DNA of 64,000 bases from CAINVV01 sp964528535 (GTDB taxonomy: Bacteria; Bacteroidota; Bacteroidia; Bacteroidales; Prolixibacteraceae): NCBI GenBank assembly GCA_964528535.1, contig CAZGSQ010000005.1, positions 1 through 64,000 of the forward strand, written 5' to 3'. Below the pieces are notes generated by a model. That model saw only the letters and a program-made list of their open reading frames with translations, was not told where the DNA came from and ran no database searches. Made by a program: the position numbers and the translations under genes. Below, piece after piece: positions 17,276 through 27,358 of this stretch (within the stretch, counting starts at the first letter, position 1; each line of letters starts with the position of its first letter).

Positions 17276-17692
17276 ATGAAATCGATTACAACCGCGTGGC
17301 TCAAGATTCATCAATCCTCAGAATATGAGACACAAATCATCGAACAGTTGCTGGAGATAAAACAGAATTCAAATCCGTTGGGTCAACAAAAGCTAAATGA
17401 ATTAATTGCCGACTACAAAAGAATTTCATGCCATACCAATTGGGATGATTTTGAAAATTTGTTTGAGTATGTATACAGCTCTTTCAATGAAAAACTCAAC
17501 AAGCTTTACCCGACCCTGACCAAAAACGAGCGCAAAATTTGTGCCTTCCTGAAACTGAACCTGAGCAACAAGGAGATCTCTCAAATTACTTTTCAATCGG
17601 ATGAAGCCTTGAAAAAAGCACGCCTTCGGTTGCGTCAGAAACTTGGCATTGGAAGGGAGACCAATTTGGTAGCCTTTCTGCAGAATATTTAG
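17276..17692 (+). CDS. Short HTH-only regulator, paralogue of the TPR-PAS-HTH tail
   Basis: 138 residues, no signal or membrane segment. Residues from about 20 on align without gaps to the last 118 residues of the 14439 product: both contain CAFLKLN(M/L)S, ITFQSDEALKKARLRLRQKL and end FLQNI. It therefore keeps the DNA-binding tail but lacks the TPR, membrane and PAS parts. It has its own promoter, with the same operator as the adhesin gene that starts 259 bp downstream, suggesting a dedicated, autoregulated adhesin regulator. It could instead be a decaying duplicate, but the frame, start and promoter are intact. Confidence 0.75.
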   Translation: MKSITTAWLKIHQSSEYETQIIEQLLEIKQNSNPLGQQKLNELIADYKRISCHTNWDDFENLFEYVYSSFNEKLNKLYPTLTKNERKICAFLKLNLSNKEISQITFQSDEALKKARLRLRQKLGIGRETNLVAFLQNI

Positions 17693-17823
17693 GTTACTGC
17701 CTCTCCTCAAAGGACTCTTTCGACGGTTGAATCAGCACAAGGATTTTGAATTGGTTATGGAAACTATATTTAATTGCATGATATACAAGATTTTAAAATA
17801 CTGCTTCGAATTTATTTTAGAAT

Positions 17824-17838
17824 TGTCCACTTTTTGTC
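17824..17838 (+). promoter_or_regulatory. TGTC direct-repeat operator, copy 2
   Basis: Identical 15-mer to 17132-17146, again ending 10 bp before a TTTG box, here of the adhesin promoter. The flanking DNA differs, so only the operator and promoter boxes are conserved. Confidence 0.65.
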
Positions 17839-17848
17839 CCATGGCATT

Positions 17849-17881
17849 TTTGCCTGCTTTGGCGGGGGTGGATTAGTTTTG
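17849..17881 (+). promoter_or_regulatory. Promoter of the giant adhesin
   Basis: TTTG (17849-17852), 21-bp spacer, TAGTTTTG (17874-17881). Same geometry as the 17157-17189 promoter. Leader of about 65 nt to ATG 17952. Confidence 0.65.
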
Positions 17882-17951
17882 CCCATGCAAGTTTGACAAG
17901 CAAGGAGTGTCCGAAAATCCTCAAAAGAGTAGGAACGTAAAATTTATTGGA

Positions 17952-20900
17952 ATGAAAAAGATTCAGTGCGGTTTTTTGATGTTGTTTCTGATGGTATTTT
18001 GGAATAGTCAGTTAAATGCCCAGATGAGCAATTATTCATTTGGCCAACAAACGGGACAGACCTATTCCGCTATAACCGGCGGGACTGTTTTATCGCCTGA
18101 CAATGCCGATGATTATTTTGTTAGCGCAATTCCCATCGGTTTTTCCTTTAAATTCAACGGTACGGATTATACAATGTTCGGGGCTTGTACCAATGGTTTC
18201 ATAGGTTTTGGCGCTGCAGCTTTATCTCCACTATACTATTACATTTTGGAGAATGTTACTTCCGGAAATGTCATTTCTGCTTTCGGATATGATCTTTATA
18301 TGTTGCCATCCAGTGAATTGATGTACAAAACGGAAGGAATTGCCCCAAACAGGGTTTTAACGGTACAATACAAGAATTTTACCATGTTTGGTGACAATAA
18401 CCCAATTCTGAATTTTCAAATAAAGCTTTTAGAAACCACCAATCAAATAAAATTGTGTTACGGTGCGATGAGCAACATCAATGCTACCTATTTGCCGGAA
18501 GTAGGTATGACAGGAACTTCAAATGCGGACTTGGTGTGTCGCACGACAACAAGCAATTGGACCGCAACAACCAGTTCGACCAGCAGTGCAACCTGCACTT
18601 TTTCTGCAGGTGTATATCCGCCCAATGGATTGGTTTTTGTCTATTCGTCCATCCCTGTGCCTGTTGCAACTTCAGCAACCGCCATTACTACTGCGGGTTT
18701 TACCACCAACTGGGGTTCGGTTTCAGATGTCACAAGTTATATCCTTGAAGTCTCGGCAGATAATTTCGCCACACAAATCACAGGTTCCCCGTTTACGATT
18801 GCAGCACCCGCTGTTACCAAGGGCATCACAGGACTGGGTGCAGGAACTTTATACAAATACAGGGTTAAAGTTGTCAATTCCAAGGGAACAGGTGAACCCA
18901 GCAACGTTGTGAGTGTATCTACACTACCGGTATCTCCAATTGCCTCCGCAGCAACGAGTGTTAATACAGGCGGTTTCACTGCCAATTGGAGTGTTGTGAC
19001 CGGTGCCACGAGTTATTCACTTTACGTTTCGGCAGATAATTTTGTCACACAAATAGCAGGTTCACCATTTGCAATTTCAGCGCCAACTGTGACCAAAGTG
19101 ATTACTGGCCTGGCAGCCGGGACTGCCTATAAATACAAAGTAAAGGCAGTAAATTCGGGTGGTTCAGGGGATGATAGCAATGTAGTGGATGTGACCACAC
19201 CAACACCACCTTCCGTCACCTCCTTTTCTCCTGGGACAGCAGCCGCAGGTACTACGGTAACTATTACCGGAACGGATCTTGTTGGGGCAACTGCTGTTAG
19301 TTTTGGTGGAACTTCTGCTACTTCGTTCACGGTAGTTTCGTCCACGAGTGTCACTGCAGTAGTTGCCTCCGGGACTTCTGGAAGCGTGAGTGTGACTACT
19401 CCGGGAGGAACAGCCGCTCGTACCGGGTTCACTTTTGTACCGGCCCCTACTGTCAGCTCTTTTTCCCCGGCATCAGCAACGACCCAACAAACGGTCGTGA
19501 TAACAGGTTCAGGTTTTACTGGTGCAACAGCAGTTACTTTTGGTGGTTCGGCACCGAGTTCGTTTACCGTAGTCTCTTCGACGAGTATTTCGGCTGTAGT
19601 TGCCAATGGTACCTCTGGTAGCGTGAGTGTTACCACATTGGGCGGCTCGGCCAGCAAGACTGGATTCACATTTAACCCCTGTTTGCAAATAACTGCCCCG
19701 GCAGACATTACGGTGAATGTTGCTTCGGGAGCCAATGGTGCAGTGGTCAACTATTCTACCCCGGTTGGGACCAATCCCTGCGGTTACTATCAAAGTTTTG
19801 GATACACGGGATCTGGGCAAACCTATTATGTGCCTGAAGGCATCTATTCAATTAATTACGATCTGGGTGGAGGGGCAGGAGGTTCAGGAATCTGGCCCTA
19901 TTCAGATCCAAATACCGGACAATACCTTGGTGTGTATTACGATATCCTCGGAGGCTATGGTGGAAATATCACCGGGACACTTGCTGTTACGCCGGGTACA
20001 ACCATTAATGTTTTTGTTGGCGACAGAGGTCAATCCCCACATTACAGCAATTCAGGATCGAGCTACAATGGTGGTGGAAATATGGGTGCTATCTCGGGCG
20101 GCAATCTTTATGCTTTTGGTGGTCATGGCGGGGGTGCTACGGATCTTCGTATCGGTGGTACAGCGTTAACAAACAGGGTCGCGGTAGCCGGTGGCGGTGG
20201 CGGTGGAGGCGGTGGAGCCTCCCCTAATAGTTATTACACTGCTGGAGGCCCGGGTGGTGGACTTACCGGAGGATCAGGATATGGACAGTCACCCAATGGT
20301 GGCGGAGCAGGATCGCAAATTGCCGGTGGTATTGCGGGAGGTGGAGGCGTATGTCCGAGCACTACCGCAGGAACCTTAGGCATTGGTGGAGACGGTGGAA
20401 GTTCGCCCGGAAATGGGAATGGACCAGGTAATCCCGGTGGTGGTGGCGGTGGTGGTTACTACGGTGGTGGCGGCGGTTACTGGGGCGGCGGCGGTGGCGG
20501 CAGCAACTACCCAACTGCCGGTACCCAGGGCACAAACAGTAGCTCCGGTTATGCAACCATTGGCTATACGCTGGGAGGTGTTCCAAATACTACCAGAACT
20601 GCTGGCCTGGCCAGTGGAGCTACATTTCCATTGGGCACGACCACAGTTACTTATATAGTTACAGACGGACTTGGAAATTCCAAATCTGCTACTTTTAGGG
20701 TGACTGTAAACAGAATTCCGGCCATTACAGATTTTACTCCCGTAATTTCTTCCCAGGGACAAACTGTAACCATTACAGGCACAGATTTCACAGGAGCTAC
20801 TGCCGTTAGTTTTGGCGGCACTCCGGCAACTTCTTTCACGGTAGTTTCTTCTACCACCATAACCGCCGTCGTTGGAGCAGGTGCATCAGGAAGTATCAAT

Positions 20901-23900
20901 GTTACCACTGCAGGAGGTACTGCTTCCAAGTCAGGATTCACCTGGACGATATTACCAACTCCAACCATTTCATCGGTTTCGGTGCCGGCCGACGGAACCT
21001 ACCTGCCGGGAGGGAACCTCGACTTTACTGTCAATTACAGTGAGAATGTTTTCGTGAATACAGGAGGTGGCATACCTGCCATTCCCGTTACGCTGAATAC
21101 AGGAGGAACTGTTCCTGCCGGATACATCAGCGGTAGCGGCACACAGCACCTTTTGTTCAGATATACTGTGGCCACAGGGGATCTGGATATGGATGGTATT
21201 GTGACCGGATCCTCCATTGTGAAGAATGGTGGAACAATGAAAAGTAATTTGGGCCAGGATGCCAGTCTTGTCCTTGCTGGCGTCAATAGTACGGCCAATG
21301 TAAAAGTGGATGGAGTGGCTCCTACGGCAATCTTTTCGTTTGGCAGCAATGCAATGAAAATCGGAGAATCAATGGTCGTAACCATTACCTTTTCTGAAGC
21401 CGTAACCGGATTTTCCAACGCAAACCTTACTGTTCCGAATGGTACCCTGGATGGTGTCAGCTCAGCAGATGGCGGTACCACATGGACAGGAACCTTCACG
21501 CCATTGTCCAATCTGGAAAATGCAGTGAATCAGATTGTACTTGACTATTCAGGTATTGCCGACCTGTTGGGAAACAGTAGCACAGGCACCATCAACTCCC
21601 CCAATTTTAGTATTGACACCAAACGTCCGACTGTCACACTTGTTCCGGCAGCTACCGCCGGCGGAGATGCATTTGTCAATGCTGCTGAAAAGGCAGCAGG
21701 CTTCAACGTCGTTGCGCAAAGCAGCGAGTCAAACGGAAGGCTTTATGTTGTTCCTTCAACAACAGCAAACAATTTGGCTGCCATTACCTCTGCTTCAATA
21801 GGAAGTGCAGTCTCAGCCGGCGCCAATGTCAATACCACCATCGCCATTTCGGCCAACAATTCCGGCATTACCGACGGTACATCTTACAAGGTATATGCCA
21901 TCGACGGAGCCGGCAACATCTCCTTGCTGTCGGATCCGGCCTTTTCTACAGACCTATCTGTTCCTGACGCTCCTGTCGTCACTGGACCTTCCAACGGATT
22001 CAGCAGCAACGACAACAAACCTTCTTTAAGTGGAACGGCAGAGGCAAACAGCAGGGTTACAGTTTTTGTTGACGGTGTTGCCAATGGCACTACCACAGCG
22101 GACGCTACCGGAAACTGGTCCTATGCTCCGGCTGTTGGTTTAAGCGACGGATCCCATGCTTTTAGGGCAATTTGTGCTGATGCCGCCGGAAACAGCAGTG
22201 TCAGTTCCGGCACGACCAACATTGTTGTCGATACAACTCCACCAACTGTTTCATCTGTCGCCGTGCCGGCAAACGGGACCTTCACATTGGGCCAAAACCT
22301 GGATTTTACGGTAAATTTCACCGAAACTGTGCTGGTGTCGGGAGGAATACCCTACCTGACACTGACCATTGGCGGAAACACTGTACATGCCAATTACCTC
22401 TCAGGTTCAGGATCAGCTAACCTTGTTTTCCGTTATACAACCACATCAGGAGACCTTGATACGGATGGCATAGCCATTGGCCCGACCATTTCTCCCAATG
22501 GAAGCACCATCAGGGACGTAGCCGGAAACGGTTCTATCCTGACATTGAATGGCATGGGCAATACGTCCAATGTGAAAGTGGATGCCATTGTCTTACCAAC
22601 TACGCAATCTTCAGAACTTCACTTTTCAGATGTTCAGCGCAACAGTTTCAACATCGGATGGACCAATGGGGATGGTGCCGGAAGAGTCGTGTTTGTAAAG
22701 GCCTCCGATACAGGCACTACCAATCCTTTCAACAATACTTACTATCTGGCAGATGCTGTTTTCACAGGTGGATCACAAATTGGCAGCGGCTGGTATTGCA
22801 TCTACAATGGTACCGGATCGAGTGTCACATTGACCGGTCTCGCGATGGGGACAAGCTATATCGCACAGGTTTTTGAATACAATGGTCCGGCTGGTTCTGA
22901 GAAATATCTCACGGCAACGGCAGTTAACAATCCAAAGAGTCAAATGACGCTTTTCTGCATCAATCCTTCCAGTGGCGGTACGATCGGGACAGATCAGATT
23001 GGATGTACCCCATTCGATCCGCTTGAACTGACAAATTTGCTCTTACCTTCCGGAAATACAGGTACCCTCGAATACAAATGGCAAGTCTCTTCGACGAGCA
23101 GTAGTTCCGGCTTTGTCGATATTGCCGGCAGCAATTCTGCTTCCTTTGATCCTGGCCCGATTGCGGTAACTTCCTGGTACAGGAGGCTTGCACGTGTCTC
23201 GTGCATGGGTGACTGGACAGGTGCCATAGCTTCCAATGTGGTGAAAATTAGCCTTAGTCCTGTTTCGGTGGGTGGAGATGTTACTGGAGGCTTCAATGCC
23301 ATCACCTATGGTTCGACCACCGGAATCATGACACTGGTGGGAGAGACCGGTACCATCCTGAAGTGGCAAAAAAGAGTTGGTGCAGGTAACTGGACTGACA
23401 TGGCCACAGCTGCAGGAACTTACTCCGAAACGCCTGTATCGGCAGGGACATGGCAATACCGTGCCCAGGTGAAAAGTGGTCCTTGTTCGGAAGCTTTTTC
23501 CAACCCGATGAGCATCGTAGTGTCTCCCAAAAGTCTGACAATTAAGGCTGAAGACAAATCTAAGATATACGATGGAGCCTATTATACTCCCTTTACAGTT
23601 ACTTACAACGGTTTTGTCCCGGGTGAAAATCAGGCGGTCCTCAGCGGAGTGCTCTCCTTTACCGGTACTGCAGCCAACACTGCCGATGCGGGAACAAACT
23701 ATGTGATCACACCGGGTGGATTGACCTCCGGAAACTACAACATATCATTTGTGTCAGGGATCCTGAATATTGATCGAAAGGAACTGACCATCACAGCGAC
23801 AGGTCCATCCAAAGATTATGGTACGCTCCTCGAAGCGGGAAAAAGTTCAACAAATTTTATTTCAACTGCTACTGAAGTATGGTCAGAAGTTGTGACACAG

Positions 23901-26900
23901 GTAGTTCTTACCCCTGATGCAACCGGGAGCTCTCCTACAACGGCGGCAGGAAAGACCTATGTCGTCGCTCCCTCTCTTGCGACAGGCACAGGCGGTTTCA
24001 AGGAGAGCAATTACAAGATCAATTACGTGCCATTCAGAGGTGTGACATCAAAAAGGGCACTGATGATTTCGGCCGACAACAAATCCAAAAATTATGGCGC
24101 TCCGATGCCAATCCTCACTATTGGATATGCAGGCCTCGTCAATGGAGATTCGATGCCGGTCACTGCGCCTTCCATCACTACAACTGCTGTTGCTTCAAGC
24201 CCCGCAGGATCTTATACGATCAGTGTCGTTGGAGCAGATGACCCCAACTACGCAATCAGTTATACCAGTGGGGTTTTGAAGATTGACAAGGTTCCCCTGG
24301 CTGTCGTTGCCGATTTCAAGTCGAAAAATTATGGTGCAGAGCTTCCAATACTTACTTTTCAATACATTGGATTGGTGAATGGAAATGAAGCTCCGACAAC
24401 AGCGGCCCAGGTTAAAACCTTGGCAACTTCCTCAAGTCCGGCAGGATCATATCCAATTGTCGTCTCCGGTGCTGCCGATCCAAACTATTCTATCACCTGC
24501 ACCAATGCTGTATTGACAGTGAACAAAGTTCCACTGATGATTGATGTTGACAATTTATCGAAGAATTATGGAGCCGCTCTTCCGGTCTTGCATGTTACTT
24601 ATTCGGGTCTTGTGAATGGAGATACTGCCCCGGCTACACCTCCATCCCTCTTTACGTTGGCCAATCTATCAAGTCCTGTCGCGACCTATCCCATTACGGC
24701 ATATGGCGCTGCTGATCCAAACTATACCATCAGTTACACCATGGGTGCATTAACAGTTAACAAAGTGCCGTTGCTGGTAGTTGCTGAAAACAAGTCCAAA
24801 GCCTATGGAGCTGCACTTCCCATGCTTACGGTGAGCTATTCAGGTCTGGTAAATGGAAACAGAGCGCCGGCCATTTTGCCTGTTCTGGGCACAACGGCCA
24901 CGGCGTCGAGTCCTGTGGCAAATTATCCAATCACTGCCTCAGGCGCTTCTGATCCAAACTACTCGATCAGCTATGCTTCGGGTACCTTAAATGTCGAAAA
25001 AATGCCGTTGATGGTTGTTGTTGATGGTCAAACCAAGAGTTATGGCGCCGCGCTTCCTCCGCTGACAGTTTTCTATATTGGATTGGTGAATGGAAACAAA
25101 GCTCCCATTACATTGCCTTCGGTAAGCACTACCGCGTTAGCTACCAGCCCAGTCGGATCTTATCCGATAACTGCCTCAGGAGCTGCCGATCCCAATTACA
25201 CGATTACATACAGTCCGGCTGTTTTAACAGTCAGCAAGGTGTCGCTGATCATTGCTGCCGAAAACAAATCGAAGAGTTATGGTGCAGAAATACCAACCTT
25301 AACATTCAGCTATTCAGGTTTGGTAAATGGAAATGTTTCACCTTCCACAGTACCAGTTGTCAGTACAACGGCAACTGCCTCCAGCCCTGTTTCGAATTAT
25401 CCGATCACGGTTTCGGGAGCAGCCGATCCAAACTATATTATCAGTTATGTTCCTGGAATAATGATTGTTAACAAAGTAGCATTGGTGGTTTCTGCGGATG
25501 ATAAGTCCAAAATGTATGGCGCTCCAAATCCTGAGCTTACCTTTACCTGCAAAGGCTTGGTCAATGGAGACAAGGCACCTGCCAAACTGCCGGTTGTTGC
25601 GACAAGCGCGATAGTTTCAAGTCCTGTTTCCACTTACCCAATCATGGCCACGGGTGCATCCGATCCGAACTACACCATCAATTATTCGATTGGAATTCTC
25701 ACTGTGAAGAAGGTGGCATTGAAGGTTACGGCTGATGCTCAATCGAAAGTTTACGGAGAAACAGATCCCCGCTTCACCTATAGTTCTGCCCCGGCTTTGT
25801 CAGGAAATGATAGCTTTACCGGTGATCTGGGCCGCGATTACGGAGAGAACGTGGGATCCTATGCCATCGGCATTGGAACCTTGAGCGCAGGGTTGAATTA
25901 TGATCTCACTTTTGAAGGTAAGATGCTGAACATTACCTCAAAAACCTTGACTGTCACCAATACCATCCTGAATACCTCAAAAACCTACAATGGATCAACT
26001 TCGGCCAATGTGGTACCTGGTACATTGCAGGGCGTTACCCAGGCGGATCAATACAGCATTGGCATATCCGCTGTGGCCAATTATGCTGACAAGAACATTG
26101 GAACAAACAAGTCCATCCATGTAGCATATTCGTTAACTGGTTTACATGTTGATAATTACATTAAGCCTTCGGACTATTCTGTCACAAATGGAGAAATTGT
26201 GGCCAGGCAACTGACCGTTTCGAATACGGTAGTAGCAACCGACAAAATGGTGGATGGCAATACCTTGGCCGCCGTTCAGGCGGTAGGCACCTTGTCGGGA
26301 GTAGATGCCGGTGATGCAAATATCGTCAATGTGAAGGCAATTGCGAATTACAGTGATGCCACTGCAGGAGCCTCAAAGACTATCACGGTAGTTTATACAC
26401 TGGGAGGAAGTGGATCAGGCAATTACATTGGCCCCGTCAATTTGCTCATTACTGGTGCCAGGATCTCTGAAAAGGTTGTGATTCAAGCCACTTTGTCTTC
26501 CACCCCCGGGTGTCAGGGTTCCAATCTGGAACTGAATTATACAGTTGTCAATGGAAGTCCTGTCCAATACCAGATTGTTTTCGGAGACAAGGCCCTGCAG
26601 GCAGGTTTTCAGCCTACTACCTTCCTTAACCTTCCGGCTACGGGCAACAGTGGAACGGTCCCAATCACCGTACCTCCTGATATCAAGTATGGAAGCTACC
26701 AGGCTACCATTCAGTTCCGGAATGCCTTGGGTGTTGTAAGCGATTTGTACACCTTCACATTTGTCGTGAATGTTCCAGCAGATTACATTGTTCCCAAATT
26801 CGATGATGTGATCCTGTGCAACAATGAAACAAATAATTTCGTTGCTTTTCAGTGGTACAAAAATGGGTTACCCATTGCTGATGCTACCAAACAGTATTAC

Positions 26901-27263
26901 AGCGATCCCGAAGGTCTGGTCGGAGCCTATTCCGTGAAGTTGCAAATGGCCAATGGCCAGGAAATATATACATGCCCCAAGTCGCTGAATATCCCATTGA
27001 AGAAGAAGGTCACCGTCAGTGTATTTCCAAACCCTGTCAAAGTCAATCAGGCAAGTACCGTGAAAATCGCAGGATTGAGCGAACAAGAGCTACAGGGCGC
27101 AGTCATGCATATTTACAACATTCAGGGTGTCAGGGTTTTTACTACCGCGAAAGTTGAACTGGAAAATTCTGTCAACCTGCAAAATCTGGATGGAGTTTAC
27201 ATGGGCCACATCCTGACGGCAACAGGCAGCGACTACACCTATCGACTTTTGTTAATTAAATAA
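17952..27263 (+). CDS. Giant multidomain T9SS-secreted surface protein (adhesin-like)
   Basis: 3103 residues from ATG 17952, which gives a clean signal peptide (MKKIQCGFLMLFLMVFWNSQ); an in-frame GTG at 17907 would add 15 residues before it. Approximate order: N-terminal beta-sandwich (to 230), two fibronectin-III domains (235-415), two IPT/TIG domains (420-575), HYR-like strand, Gly-rich domain (634-874), third IPT (920-1000), several bacterial Ig-like domains with SwmB-type sequence (1000-1550), an fn3-like domain (1555-1650), MBG-type beta domains including seven near-identical-length 79-residue repeats (2036-2588), two YDG-type domains (2660-2840), and a type-A T9SS sorting domain (about 3020-3103, VFPNPVK...YRLLLIK). 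Likely anchored outside the cell for adhesion or matrix formation. Confidence 0.9.
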   Translation: MKKIQCGFLMLFLMVFWNSQLNAQMSNYSFGQQTGQTYSAITGGTVLSPDNADDYFVSAIPIGFSFKFNGTDYTMFGACTNGFIGFGAAALSPLYYYILENVTSGNVISAFGYDLYMLPSSELMYKTEGIAPNRVLTVQYKNFTMFGDNNPILNFQIKLLETTNQIKLCYGAMSNINATYLPEVGMTGTSNADLVCRTTTSNWTATTSSTSSATCTFSAGVYPPNGLVFVYSSIPVPVATSATAITTAGFTTNWGSVSDVTSYILEVSADNFATQITGSPFTIAAPAVTKGITGLGAGTLYKYRVKVVNSKGTGEPSNVVSVSTLPVSPIASAATSVNTGGFTANWSVVTGATSYSLYVSADNFVTQIAGSPFAISAPTVTKVITGLAAGTAYKYKVKAVNSGGSGDDSNVVDVTTPTPPSVTSFSPGTAAAGTTVTITGTDLVGATAVSFGGTSATSFTVVSSTSVTAVVASGTSGSVSVTTPGGTAARTGFTFVPAPTVSSFSPASATTQQTVVITGSGFTGATAVTFGGSAPSSFTVVSSTSISAVVANGTSGSVSVTTLGGSASKTGFTFNPCLQITAPADITVNVASGANGAVVNYSTPVGTNPCGYYQSFGYTGSGQTYYVPEGIYSINYDLGGGAGGSGIWPYSDPNTGQYLGVYYDILGGYGGNITGTLAVTPGTTINVFVGDRGQSPHYSNSGSSYNGGGNMGAISGGNLYAFGGHGGGATDLRIGGTALTNRVAVAGGGGGGGGGASPNSYYTAGGPGGGLTGGSGYGQSPNGGGAGSQIAGGIAGGGGVCPSTTAGTLGIGGDGGSSPGNGNGPGNPGGGGGGGYYGGGGGYWGGGGGGSNYPTAGTQGTNSSSGYATIGYTLGGVPNTTRTAGLASGATFPLGTTTVTYIVTDGLGNSKSATFRVTVNRIPAITDFTPVISSQGQTVTITGTDFTGATAVSFGGTPATSFTVVSSTTITAVVGAGASGSINVTTAGGTASKSGFTWTILPTPTISSVSVPADGTYLPGGNLDFTVNYSENVFVNTGGGIPAIPVTLNTGGTVPAGYISGSGTQHLLFRYTVATGDLDMDGIVTGSSIVKNGGTMKSNLGQDASLVLAGVNSTANVKVDGVAPTAIFSFGSNAMKIGESMVVTITFSEAVTGFSNANLTVPNGTLDGVSSADGGTTWTGTFTPLSNLENAVNQIVLDYSGIADLLGNSSTGTINSPNFSIDTKRPTVTLVPAATAGGDAFVNAAEKAAGFNVVAQSSESNGRLYVVPSTTANNLAAITSASIGSAVSAGANVNTTIAISANNSGITDGTSYKVYAIDGAGNISLLSDPAFSTDLSVPDAPVVTGPSNGFSSNDNKPSLSGTAEANSRVTVFVDGVANGTTTADATGNWSYAPAVGLSDGSHAFRAICADAAGNSSVSSGTTNIVVDTTPPTVSSVAVPANGTFTLGQNLDFTVNFTETVLVSGGIPYLTLTIGGNTVHANYLSGSGSANLVFRYTTTSGDLDTDGIAIGPTISPNGSTIRDVAGNGSILTLNGMGNTSNVKVDAIVLPTTQSSELHFSDVQRNSFNIGWTNGDGAGRVVFVKASDTGTTNPFNNTYYLADAVFTGGSQIGSGWYCIYNGTGSSVTLTGLAMGTSYIAQVFEYNGPAGSEKYLTATAVNNPKSQMTLFCINPSSGGTIGTDQIGCTPFDPLELTNLLLPSGNTGTLEYKWQVSSTSSSSGFVDIAGSNSASFDPGPIAVTSWYRRLARVSCMGDWTGAIASNVVKISLSPVSVGGDVTGGFNAITYGSTTGIMTLVGETGTILKWQKRVGAGNWTDMATAAGTYSETPVSAGTWQYRAQVKSGPCSEAFSNPMSIVVSPKSLTIKAEDKSKIYDGAYYTPFTVTYNGFVPGENQAVLSGVLSFTGTAANTADAGTNYVITPGGLTSGNYNISFVSGILNIDRKELTITATGPSKDYGTLLEAGKSSTNFISTATEVWSEVVTQVVLTPDATGSSPTTAAGKTYVVAPSLATGTGGFKESNYKINYVPFRGVTSKRALMISADNKSKNYGAPMPILTIGYAGLVNGDSMPVTAPSITTTAVASSPAGSYTISVVGADDPNYAISYTSGVLKIDKVPLAVVADFKSKNYGAELPILTFQYIGLVNGNEAPTTAAQVKTLATSSSPAGSYPIVVSGAADPNYSITCTNAVLTVNKVPLMIDVDNLSKNYGAALPVLHVTYSGLVNGDTAPATPPSLFTLANLSSPVATYPITAYGAADPNYTISYTMGALTVNKVPLLVVAENKSKAYGAALPMLTVSYSGLVNGNRAPAILPVLGTTATASSPVANYPITASGASDPNYSISYASGTLNVEKMPLMVVVDGQTKSYGAALPPLTVFYIGLVNGNKAPITLPSVSTTALATSPVGSYPITASGAADPNYTITYSPAVLTVSKVSLIIAAENKSKSYGAEIPTLTFSYSGLVNGNVSPSTVPVVSTTATASSPVSNYPITVSGAADPNYIISYVPGIMIVNKVALVVSADDKSKMYGAPNPELTFTCKGLVNGDKAPAKLPVVATSAIVSSPVSTYPIMATGASDPNYTINYSIGILTVKKVALKVTADAQSKVYGETDPRFTYSSAPALSGNDSFTGDLGRDYGENVGSYAIGIGTLSAGLNYDLTFEGKMLNITSKTLTVTNTILNTSKTYNGSTSANVVPGTLQGVTQADQYSIGISAVANYADKNIGTNKSIHVAYSLTGLHVDNYIKPSDYSVTNGEIVARQLTVSNTVVATDKMVDGNTLAAVQAVGTLSGVDAGDANIVNVKAIANYSDATAGASKTITVVYTLGGSGSGNYIGPVNLLITGARISEKVVIQATLSSTPGCQGSNLELNYTVVNGSPVQYQIVFGDKALQAGFQPTTFLNLPATGNSGTVPITVPPDIKYGSYQATIQFRNALGVVSDLYTFTFVVNVPADYIVPKFDDVILCNNETNNFVAFQWYKNGLPIADATKQYYSDPEGLVGAYSVKLQMANGQEIYTCPKSLNIPLKKKVTVSVFPNPVKVNQASTVKIAGLSEQELQGAVMHIYNIQGVRVFTTAKVELENSVNLQNLDGVYMGHILTATGSDYTYRLLLIK
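24057..25715 (+). repeat. Seven tandem 237-bp repeats coding MBG-type 79-residue domains
   Basis: Seven consecutive units of exactly 79 codons within the adhesin, each with the pattern K-S-K-x-YGA, GLVNG, SSP, Y-P-I and DPNY followed by a KV linker. Units are diverged, so the array is old, yet the unit length is invariant. A divergent eighth unit (SKVYGETDPRF) follows. Confidence 0.9.
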
Positions 27264-27294
27264 ATTTCAAATCGGGAAAAACCTGGTAAGAAGG

Positions 27295-27329
27295 ATGAAA
27301 CGAACCCCAATTTGTCGGGGGAGTTTCAT
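27295..27329 (+). terminator. Hairpin after the adhesin gene
   Basis: ATGAAAC (27295-27301) pairs with GTTTCAT (27323-27329), with an inner ACCCC/GGGG stem. There is no clear T run, so it may be a weak terminator or an mRNA-stabilising or processing element between the adhesin and the barrel gene. Confidence 0.4.
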
Positions 27330-27358
27330 ATTACCAATGAAAAACTAATGATTATCGT

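Noticed and set aside
17907..17951. GTG-started extension of the giant adhesin
   Set aside because: It would place 15 charged residues before the signal peptide; ATG 17952 is the better start.
24057..25715. Tandem repeats as a CRISPR array
   Set aside because: Repeats are 237 bp, in frame, protein-coding and without spacers.
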